A stretch of DNA of 26,242 nucleotides from contig VCMS01000137.1 in assembly GCA_022539475.1 (NCBI GenBank), positions 100,347-126,588 on the forward strand, given 5' to 3'. Numbering within the stretch: position 1 is the stretch's first letter; every line of letters starts with the position of its first letter. Source of the stretch: Gracilaria domingensis. Lineage: Eukaryota; Rhodophyta; Florideophyceae; Gracilariales; Gracilariaceae. A program made the translations under genes and the position numbers. A model generated the notes under the pieces. It was not told the origin of the DNA, did not search any database, and saw only the letters and a program-made list of their open reading frames with translations. Of this stretch, positions 10,605-18,759 are shown piece by piece.

Positions 10605-12379
10605 ATGCAGGCACATGACGTCGTTCCCGCTCTGAAAAAACACATCGCACATTCTCCAAACCCAGGAGTGATCTGGCATGATCCCACCACTACTGGTATA
10701 GACTCCTTCATCGGCATGCTTCAACTCTACTCCGATAAGTCCTCCACCACGCTAAAAAGCTCCTCTGTCACATCATACTCCCTCCATATTACGTTTCTCA
10801 ACTTCAAGGACTCTTTCCGCAGAAAATGTATCACACACCACCATACTCTCGTCGGCTACATTCCTACTTCCTTCACATCCTTCTCCGACGATTCTTCCTC
10901 CACCGACACCGACTCTTTGGAAATTGGCCCCTTGTCGTCGAACATAACTCGCGTTGTGCGCATGTAGCTCGTCCAGAAGTCCTTGCAAACTATTTTCAAA
11001 CCTCTGTACGACATATGCAAAAAAGGCTTCCCCTTCAGAGACGCCAAGGGAGTCCTTCGTCAGTGCCATCTCATCATCGCTAGCTATAGCGCTGACATTC
11101 CCGAAGCAAAGGATATTCTCGCTGTTCTCCATGGCACGAAATCAAACAAGCCCTTTCATAGATACCTTATCCCTCGTTCACAACGCAACGTCTATCAAGC
11201 CATTCTCAACGATCGAACTGTATCCCACACCTCTGCAACGAGAAAGAAACACCAAGATCTACTTGCCGGCTCTGAACAGGCTCTGCTCTCCCGCAGACCT
11301 TGAGTGGCAACGACCCTGAAAAATGAAGTTGTTCAACTACTCTAAACCACCTCCTTATCGACTTAGAAGTCCTTTCTCGAATCATTCCCTATTCTCAATG
11401 TCTCCGAGCTGCTCACTCCTTACCCAATCTTCTCCTTCAAGCCCCTCCATAAATTTCATCTCGGAATCTCCAAACTCATCAAACTTGCCTCGATTGAACT
11501 CCTCAAGTCCGATTCGCTTCACACTTCTGTTGGTTCTCAGGGAAAACCGAGGTCTTTCAAGACCGTTCGAACTTCTATTCTAAGCCACGCCAACGCCATT
11601 CTCGCCGACATTGAGCGCTCCTATCCGGCACCCGGACTTCACATCGACTTCTCCACATCCGAAAAAGGAAAATCTCTCAACATTTTCTTCGCGACAAACG
11701 GCATCAGGGGTATGTTGGAAGCCAAGGACTACCCTTCCCAACAGCTGAAGAACCTTCACGACATCAAACTCACTGTCGTTAATTCTGCATACGTTCTTAG
11801 CGGCTTCTGCCTCTCTCTCGATGATTACGATCGAGATCTTCGATGCATAAGACTGAGAAGGCCCGATGTACAACTATGTGAACGCATCTTCGCTACGACC
11901 TCCTTCGGACCTCCCAAGTTGTCTAAGTTCTCCACGGTTCTTGTGCACGGGACACCCCTTCCCAACTGTACGGTTTTCGCAGCGTGGTATGCAAAGTATT
12001 TGCATTGCTTCGCGTCAGGGACAAGACCTTAGACAACTCTAAATCGGAGCTCGCTTTCGTTCGTTTCTTCGAAGTGACAGAGCCCTTGGATAACGTTGAT
12101 GAGACTCTGAACTGTATATCACTCCGTCGGGCCACCGACGACGAGCATGATCACAACGTACATCCAAGTACGTCAAGGATGAAACCTCGTTCTGCTACGG
12201 TCTCTCCTTGGTTCGAGCTTATCCCGTTCTCCTCAATCAAAGGCTCCATACACGTCATTTGCCAAAACTACCCTGCCCGACCATTTTTCCCTCCCCTTCA
12301 CTGGCAATTCCACCGTTTCTACATTAACAGATTCTATCGTAACTCTCGAGCCCACATTCATCATACTCGTACTACGTAA
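10605..12379 (+). pseudogene. Plavaka-like DDE transposase relic (copy 1) with stops and a large internal deletion
   Basis: Recognisable homology to copy 2 starts near an ATG at 10605. LYSDKSSTTLKSSSVTSY holds the presumed first catalytic Asp. YSADIPEAKDILAVLHGTK holds the second, and FSFKPLHKFHLGISKLIK follows. Decay is clear: TAG 10965 (copy 2 has Gln here), TGA 11301, TAA 11343, TAG 11364, and a frame change between about 11985 and 12030. The paired Cys after the HGT motif are replaced by Phe and Tyr. After MLEAKDY (11712) about 690 bases are missing relative to copy 2, including the segment with the presumed catalytic Glu. The final part (RFYINRFYRNS) is retained. The N-terminal zinc-finger region of copy 2 is not recognisable here; instead a Pro-rich stretch precedes it. 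Non-functional. Confidence 0.8.
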
Positions 12380-12538
12380 CATTCTTAACATAAACTGTTC
12401 ATGTACTTTGGATATTCTCCTCCACGTCTTCCATCTCGTGCTCATCGTCCACGCCTCCCACGTCTCGTTCCCTACCTTGTTCCCAGACATTCGGATTACA
12501 ATCGATCACATTACTATCTTGGATTTCATTGATTGCTC

Positions 12539-14646
12539 TTAAAGGGAGTATACGCGATCCCGTGGGTCACAATACCCAATATAGTAATCCAATACGGCTC
12601 CAAGATGTTCCGTAATCTCTTCCATGAATACATCTTCTCGAACAGCTAGATATAGCTTCTTCTTAGACGGTATCCAGTATGCCACAATTCCCACAAGGTC
12701 ATCATTTCCATGGGGGTGGATCTTGAGGCATTGAGTCGTTCCTGAACTCCATTCCAGCTTCTGCTCCATTTTCATTTGTAAAGCCATCAGTATACTTGCC
12801 AACGCCGGTGCAACATACTTTCCGAAAACTTTGGTGGACAACACCTGCCTTTTACCCCCCCGCTCTCCTTCAAACTCTCTAGCTCGAACCACTGACGCGA
12901 TCCAAGCGTCTAGACGCGCCAACTGCACTATTGTGCCATCCACTGGGTCCTTGTCTCCCGCATTTCTTGAATCCTTTTGGTTCACATCGTAACCCAGAAA
13001 CTCCCGTAAGACCTGTAGGTTTAGAAAGTTTCTAAACAGCAAGTCTTGCGGCTTGTTCTCTTCGCCACGCATTTTGAACCCGGAAAATGATATGTCCTCT
13101 CTTTTGGATGTTCTCCATGTGGAGAGAATCTCACACCCTTTTGCATCTAGTGGCAGAAGCTTCTCCCGTAGTTCTTCCGCTTGTTTTAGGTATATACTCC
13201 TCTCCCTCTCATGAGATGGTGTCTTCACCAACATGTCATACCCTAGCCCCATCAACAAATTCTCCTTCGCATGGCGTTTTCGAACCCCCACCGCATCCCT
13301 CAAGGCCTGTTTCAACCTCTTCCGTAAGCACATGTCGCTAGTCAGCTGTCTGATGCAGTCTTCTTCCATCTTCATCTCCCGGATGGATTACCAACGAGGT
13401 TTCATTACCTGCGTCTCCACGATTTGCATCAGCAAGTTATGACCCGTACCACGAATCGATGGAGTATACGAACTCATCTCCATCGCGACCTCCATTGGAC
13501 AGCGTGGAACAATCTCTTTCCCATCAACGACCAGGACACTGTACTCAGTCTCAGGTCCGAGTGTCTCACTTCGATTCCCCCAGTTTCTCGCCGGTGAACT
13601 CATCTCGAAGCACAATTCCCTTTTCTCGTCTTTCGCGTATCGCAGTATGGACTCGTATACTCAATCTCGTATCTTTTCCTTCCCCTGTGCGAATCACGCT
13701 CCGTCCGTGTTGCTCCTCGCTTCAGTGCCTCTCGAAGTGATTGTATTAGAACATTTTGCTCCTTCACCTTTAGCTCTAGTTCCGTCACGCTTTTCTGTGT
13801 TATTCTTACGCTTATCTTCAGACTTTGATTATTCTCGGTTACTCGAAAGAGATCCGCTTTCAAGTCTCCAATCTTGTCCAACAGCTCGTAGCGTGGCGTT
13901 AGGCTTTCATCTTCTTCATCTTCTTCGTCTACACCAGCAAGAGCACGAGATGGAAGCGTACAGTTAATTTTCCGGCGACCTGCCACATTACGACCCTTTT
14001 CGTTCCATGTCTCTCTTGGTAATTCTGACCCCACCTCTGTCCGTTCCTTACACATCTCGCCAAAGGAAACCGAGTTCGAACCCTTCCTTCTCATTTGTTT
14101 GAACCTATTCTGCGATGGTACTACCGTACGAGGAGCAGGCTGTATCTCGTCGACTTCTTCCTCGTTCGGACGACGTTCGGAATGAATGGAATCGTTTTTA
14201 TTCCGGAAACTCTTCCTCGACGGTGCGGGCGCAGGTACAGACGACTGTACATTATCGACTTCTTCCTCGTCACTAGCACGATCGGAATGAAGATAATCGT
14301 TCCGATTTTTGATCTCCCTTCGCGATGTTGCGAGCGGACGTACAGTGGGCTGTATATCATCGGCTTCTTCTTCGTCCCTACTACGTAGAGGTTGAATGGA
14401 ATCGTTTGTAATGCGCCTCGTCCTACCAGGTGGGGTTGCTCTTTCATGTCCGTCCAACTCTTCTTCGATGACATTGTTTCTCAAATTTCTTGCTCGTGTT
14501 CCTTTCGCTTTCGTACGTCTCTCGGCACCATTCTCTTCCACATTCGCATCGTTGATTATTCTTGGCACTTCCTCTGCAGCCATGTGTGGTGTAACCCGCC
14601 CTCCCACTGAGCTGTGATGTGGTAACACTACTTCGCTCTCTGTCAC
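12539..14646 (-). pseudogene. ORF B relic (copy 1): basic, three-fold tandem repeat, coiled-coil accessory protein
   Basis: This leftward gene is convergent with the transposase relic and 160 bases from it. The N-terminal 75 residues are basic and polar. There follow three 35-residue tandem repeats (14104-14418), then a predicted coiled coil of about 60 residues near 13850-13690. A conserved region includes ARNWGNR and DMCLRKRLKQALRDAVGVRKR, and the protein ends in a globular part with FLGYDV and VQLARLDAWI. Copy 2 matches it across these blocks. A frame change lies near 13610, and a TAA at 13388-13390 sits where copy 2 has Glu. The first codon shown is GTG; weak similarity to the copy 2 N-terminus continues to about 14840 but is interrupted by stops. 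The family is unknown to me. Confidence 0.7.
14104..14418 (-). repeat. Three 105-bp (35-residue) tandem repeats inside ORF B of copy 1
   Basis: Each unit carries a [R/N]xxNDS/Y[I/L] motif, then an acidic core (DEEEADDIQP, DEEEVDNVQS, NEEEVDEIQP), then a Pro/Ser segment ending in SRR, SRK or SQN. The ND dipeptides fall at residues 81, 116 and 151 of the frame starting at 14646, a strict period of 35. Confidence 0.85.
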
Positions 14647-15438
14647 TTCCGTTGTGGTCGTACTAACACCCAGCTTCGGTTTCAGTTTTGCTTTTGAAGC
14701 CCGGAGTGCTGACTTCGAACCAGACTTCTTTCCAGTAAGCCCGAGACGGGGAGCTCGTCGTCGAGTACTTCTTCAGGTCGCGGCAGGCGGAGGTTTCTTG
14801 CGCTTAGTGACGCCAATACCATATCGCGGGATTGTTTAGGATCCCTTCGTCTCCCGGTCGTCTGCGTTGCTGGACTTTTGTGGAGCTATGATTGCGCTTC
14901 AGAATCGTGTGAAAAAGAAGGGATTATGTTCGGATTATGGAGTGGGGAAACGGAAGCTTTTGGAGTTCTGCTCGTAGTGTGGGGTGAAAAATCGGAAAGG
15001 AGGAAGCTTTTGAACGCTTTGCAGCAGGTGATGGAGACCTTCAGTGGTTCTTGAGCCCTGAGTGAGCTGGTCCATTCCTGTGGCAGGCATTCATACCAAT
15101 TTTCCACATTTCCCATGGCCGTATTTTTCATTGGCTATGTTCTATGTGCCAGGTTCGTCTGTCCGGTCCCTTCATGATGAAGGTCCTCTGTTCCTTGGTC
15201 CAACCTCCTGGGGGTGAGGTGTTAGTTCTGAGGTGTTACTTTTGAGGTGATAGTTCTCATCGCTGTGGAGTATTCTTAGTAGCTCTTTGCTTAGCACGAC
15301 AATGCATCCTTGTGCCACGTTGTCGATTCCTGCAATAATAGGTTTACTGGAATGATGAATGAATTCAATAAATGACGCAGTAGTTATAAAATACACTACA
15401 ACAGTTTGTACTACGTCAAACTAGAAAGCATGGGAGAG
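14647..15438. other. Spacer between ORF B and the methyltransferase-SET relic in copy 1
   Basis: The first 200 bases hold a decayed N-terminus of ORF B on the minus strand (YGIGVTKRKK resembles the MGITPRKRN start of copy 2). The remainder has no supported gene. It contains a 14-base microrepeat, GAGGTG[T/A]TA[G/C]TT[C/T]T, three times in tandem at 15217-15258. Confidence 0.5.
15217..15258 (+). repeat. Three tandem copies of a 14-base microrepeat
   Basis: GAGGTGTTAGTTCT, GAGGTGTTACTTTT and GAGGTGATAGTTCT follow one another without spacers in the spacer of copy 1. Confidence 0.8.
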
Positions 15439-15458
15439 TTACAAATACCTCTCCCATG
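15429..15458. terminator. Perfect 10-bp hairpin overlapping the SET-relic stop codon
   Basis: CATGGGAGAG (15429-15438) pairs with CTCTCCCATG (15449-15458) around a 10-base loop holding the TAA stop of the leftward SET relic. It could shape the 3' end of that transcript. No such hairpin was noticed at the end of the copy 2 gene, so a conserved role is not supported. Confidence 0.35.
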
Positions 15459-16545
15459 GATAGCTGGGTCCATAGTCTACGTACAGTTCGTCGTGTTCAT
15501 GAATATCCCTTGTAGCCGTCACCAACAGTAGTCTATAGCTTGCGAGTGTACCCAATGTGGTAGCTTGATGCTCGGAGGGCTGTCGAATAATAACGTTTGG
15601 TAAGCGGCCTTGGTAAGGCTTCATCTCGGCAAGATCCTTCTCTTCGTCCCCATCCCGGTACGAAGCATCACTGATGTAGCCCGCTATACAGAAAGGAGCG
15701 GGTACTACCCAGGCAATCTCAGTATTGATTTCGGAATCATAGTGAGGAAGCGTGCTGTACATATGCCCTTTCAGCTTCAGTTCCATGCAATACCTCCTGA
15801 AACGAGAAACGGTGGCACCGAGCACTCCGCTTCCGTATTTCATCTGTTTTGCTTGCGTCGGCTTATGTCATGATATACCAATGTCTCATAGAAGTACCCA
15901 ACAACCTCTCTTTCCGAGAACGATCTATTACTGAAAACTCCATCTCCACTTATGGGGTGTTTGATATTTGATTTCTTCCTGTACAACCATAAACCTGCTG
16001 CTTCAGTGGCGAGCAAACTCTGTACATCCACCCTCTCCAATGTGCCCTGGAGATTCAGAGGCCACTTGTGCACCGGTTTCTCCTTGTGCTGCGCGATGAG
16101 ACTCGGTTCTCTGCAAAACGTTGCGATATAGGAATTGATATGAAACGGGAAACATTGCATGGCGGGAATTCTTTCGGTGCGGTACATATACGCGAGGGTC
16201 TTTGCTTCCCTTCCGGGAACTTTGTCTGTACTAAATACGAGGCTTGAACGACCTCATTACTGACAGTTATTCTTGCGTTGAACTCGTTACCCCAAACCTT
16301 CCTCGCATACACCACTACAGCATTGTGTTCAGCATGAGCGAAGCACTCCTCATCCCTCTCACACCCAATGAAGCGTCGGGGCTCTTCCATTTCCATGCAC
16401 GCCAAGGCACCGGAAAAGGTTCCACTATAGGGATCAACCACAACGTCTCCGGGATTTGAGAACCTGGCAATGAGTTCCTTTAGCAGTGCCCTCGGTTTCT
16501 GTTCGGAGCGAACCTGAACCGAGCGTATTTTGGAACGCTTCTTTA
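15439..16545 (-). pseudogene. DNA methyltransferase-SET relic (copy 1), lacking the DPPY half
   Basis: The gene begins, as preserved, just before SEQKPRALLKELIARF. This continues into DVVVDPYSGTFSGALACME and RRFIGCERDEECFAHAEHN, the SAM-binding motif I region of a beta-class amino-methyltransferase. The part that would carry DPPY is absent upstream, where stops appear. Downstream, after a frame change near 16190, comes a linker and the SET domain: GDGVF, then FYETLVY, a second frame change near the T4 run at 15847-15850, PAPFCIAGYISDASY, and DELYVDYGPSYPW at the end. Compared with copy 2, the Gly of the FYG motif is Glu and the Asn of YIND is Ser; both positions are usually conserved in SET enzymes. 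Inactive in both domains. Confidence 0.8.
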
Positions 16546-17041
16546 CGCTCTAACGGAGTCCTTCACCAGCCTCCAGATGCGGAACCTGATCGATAATGGA
16601 GTAATGCTCGCGTCTGTCTCTTGCAGATGCTAGTTTTTGGCGAGGGTCGTCCAGAAATTGGCAAGGGTCGTCCAGTAAATTTTTTGAAAAAATATCGAGA
16701 TCAATTATTTCAAAATCTGCAGATAATTGCTTGGGTCGTCCAGAATCGCTGTGCAGTAAATACTGGTGGGTTTTCCACTCGTGCTAGTTCTTTAGTCGAG
16801 GGCTACCTGAACTGTATTTCGCGAAGTCTAGGTTCAGTTTCCATTAAGGTGCACATTACACGATACCTTCTGCGGAATGATACCCTGCAACGCATGGAAT
16901 ACTAGTGCTAGTACAGATGATGCCCATTATGAAATCATACCGTTTTATTCGTATCTATTCTTCTATCGACCGCTTTTGCTAACCACTACTTCGCTATATT
17001 ACATGTACCATTTCCCCATGATGGATCGGGTGTAGGCGCAA
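16546..17041. other. Right flank of copy 1 with subterminal motifs
   Basis: No supported gene. GGGTCGTCCAG occurs three times in the same orientation (16644-16654, 16665-16675, 16733-16743). TGCTAGT occurs at 16628, 16782 and 16906. A TTTTTTGAAAAAA self-complementary stretch lies near 16680. These are likely subterminal repeats at the methyltransferase side of the element. Confidence 0.5.
16644..16743 (+). repeat. GGGTCGTCCAG, three direct copies
   Basis: Three exact 11-base copies within 100 bases in AT-rich context, at the right end of copy 1. They could be protein-binding subterminal repeats or mark the terminus. Confidence 0.7.
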
Positions 17042-17194
17042 TCTGCGGCAGATGCCGCAGAGGGCACCTGCACCATAGTGCTGGATCGGTAGAACACATA
17101 CGCACTCCGAGAGGATGAGGCGCGAAGCGCCTCATCCTCTCCGTTCCTCATGTAGGGAACCATGCCCAGATGCATGGTTCCCTACTTGAGGAAC
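17042..17194. repeat. Cluster of three strong palindromes
   Basis: First: TCTGCGGCA / TGCCGCAGA at 17042-17050 and 17053-17061. Second: a perfect 15-bp stem, 17109-17123 with 17127-17141 (GAGAGGATGAGGCGC), loop of three bases. Third: a perfect 14-bp stem, 17152-17165 with 17172-17185 (GTAGGGAACCATGC), extended by 8 bp (17143-17150 with 17187-17194) after a single T-T mismatch. No ORF covers the region. It lies at the junction between the two transposon copies. Confidence 0.9.
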
Positions 17195-17453
17195 CTGCAC
17201 CTGCAACTCGTGAGCTACGTACGCATCAAAAGTCATTTACCTGTATACGCAAGCAGAAAGTATCCATAAGTTAGTCAATGATCCGTTAGATACATTTGAA
17301 ATGCGATGGAACGTACCATTGATAAAACAAAACAGAAACGTTGCGCTAGAAAAGTCGAGGGACCTGGTAACTCGCAAACGGAAGAAGAAGCAGGAAAGGG
17401 ATCGGTTAGATTACAAGCCCACCATATCATCGTAAACCGCGAAAGGTGTCGAA

Positions 17454-17950
17454 GCGAGAACTCACAAGCAACGACACCAAGAATACCCATGCAGCAAACA
17501 TACCGCAAAATGCGATAAACGAGAGAGCAGCCTATGTCGCAACCAAGTACCAGAATCGACTATCCCGCAAGCCAGTCAACCAAGATCGCCAATACAAGAA
17601 GATCAACGTAAGGCGCGAGAAGAGAGGCGAGTCTATGAGGCAACCAAGTCAAACCATATCGCCAATGCACCAAAAGTAACGCAAGACGCGATAAGAGAGA
17701 GACCATCCTATGGCGCAACCTAGTCAACCAAGATTGCCATTGATGAACCTATCGCCCGAGCCAGTCAACCAATATCAACCAATATCGCCAATACACCAAA
17801 AGCAGCGCAAGACGCGAGAAGAGAGAAGAGTCTATGGCGGAACCAAGATCGCCAACAAACCAAAAGTAGCGCAAGATGCGAGAAGCTAGAGACGCCTATG
17901 GCGCAACAAAGTGAACCAAGATCGGCAATACCGCGTGATAGGTTACACGA
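17454..17950 (+). repeat. Degenerate tandem array in the left flank of copy 2
   Basis: A module GCGA[G/T]AAg..gag..., CTATGgCGCAACC, (a)GTCAACCAAGATCGCCAATAC, CAAAAGtAGCGCAAGA recurs. Module starts (GCGAxAA) lie at 17454, 17512, 17615, 17688, 17814 and 17878, with irregular spacing of 58-126 bases. The stretch 17195-18315 holds no supported gene apart from this array. Confidence 0.7.
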
Positions 17951-18315
17951 GCAGTCAGAGATCGATCTTGAGAGACGAAATGAAACTGGTTGCGTACTTA
18001 CAGTCGTTGTGGACGTCGGAAGAAATACAAAGGACGCACGTCAAATAGTGGTTACCTTCAATCACGTCAATGTTAGTAGCAAGACGTAGAACAAGATGGA
18101 ACATATCGTAAGCAGAACGTAGTTGAACAAATGGAACGAGTTGGAGGCTGAAAACGGGAACCCGGTAACCCAAAGCTTATTTTCTGCCGTTTACATGTCG
18201 AATAGCGCGAAAAAACGTGGTGAGGATGGGTTAGTTTAGAGCAAAGATACATAGAAGAATATGGAAGAGAACCTACGAAAAGACTGCACGGAATACATCC
18301 GTGAGATACGGATGA

Positions 18316-18390
18316 CTCCGTCCTACTTTTTTCCGCCCTCTACTTTAAGGAACCTCCATAAAGTACAGGGAGGAAAAAAGAAGGACGGAG
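18316..18390. repeat. 35-bp imperfect hairpin with 5-base loop
   Basis: The arms 18316-18350 and 18356-18390 pair at 31 of 35 positions, with four isolated mismatches and a loop AACCT. The compact long stem resembles a small-RNA precursor or a foldback remnant. It is about 370 bases upstream of the transposase start of copy 2, in non-coding DNA. Confidence 0.8.
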
Positions 18391-18624
18391 CGGAGTATAA
18401 CGCGAGGATGTGGATGGCACGGATCACGACGGTAAGGGAAGGTCGGACGTCGGAGGCGCGGCGGCGGCGGCGGAGGGAAGAGATTTATTTTTCTGTGCGA
18501 GATTGGACAGGTGTACAGCGTACAACGTTGCGAAACCACAGGTTTATAACCAGTGGTAGATAATACGAGAAGTACACCCTTGTGTTGAGGTCGACGTGTA
18601 CCTACGTTCCTTTTTGAACGAAAG

Positions 18625-18649
18625 CACGTGATTTGAACTCAAAATATAT
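18625..18649 (+). promoter_or_regulatory. Possible transposase promoter of copy 2 (CACGTG and TATA-like box)
   Basis: A CACGTG palindrome at 18625-18630 precedes an AAATATAT stretch at 18642-18649. The TATA-like box is too close to the ATG at 18664 but about 110 bases before the ATG at 18760, which supports the later start. This is motif-based only. Confidence 0.3.
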
Positions 18650-18759
18650 TCTCCGTTCTCAGCATGACGTCGATCTTGACTGTCGCTCGACCTCCTTCTC
18701 CCTTCGGACGCCCTTCCCTTGCAGTCTTTGTCGTCGTTTCTCGTTCAGTTCTTCTTCCC

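Larger units (their letters stand above)
8645..16912 (+). mobile_element. Plavaka/CACTA-like DNA transposon, decayed copy 1 (transposase, ORF B, methyltransferase-SET)
   Basis: The boundaries are approximate. They are set by clusters of the heptamer TGCTAGT or its complement at both ends (8645, 8659, 8791, 8840 on the left; 16628, 16782, 16906 on the right) and by a shared 12-mer ATGCTAGTTTTT at 8658 and 16627. Inside lie a repeat-rich non-coding flank, a rightward transposase relic (10605-12379), and leftward relics of ORF B (12539-14646) and of a methyltransferase-SET gene (15439-16545). Gene order and orientation match copy 2. All three genes are broken by stops, frameshifts or deletions, so the copy cannot act by itself. 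No terminal inverted repeat or target-site duplication could be fixed by eye. Confidence 0.65.

Noticed and set aside
10226..10618. Independent Pro-rich protein gene upstream of the copy 1 transposase
   Set aside because: Low complexity, contains short direct and inverted repeats, and has no counterpart in copy 2. Probably a chance frame in the left flank.
14095..14388. Plus-strand ORF with repeated segments at the ORF B repeats
   Set aside because: It is the antisense shadow of the three 105-bp repeats in ORF B; conservation with copy 2 is on the minus strand.
15429..15458. Bacterial-style intrinsic terminator
   Set aside because: The hairpin is perfect but has no T tract on either side, and the context is eukaryotic. 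Listed only as a possible 3'-end structure.
17454..17950. CRISPR-like array
   Set aside because: Repeat units are degenerate and irregularly spaced (58-126 bases) in a eukaryotic transposon; no cas genes and no constant repeat.
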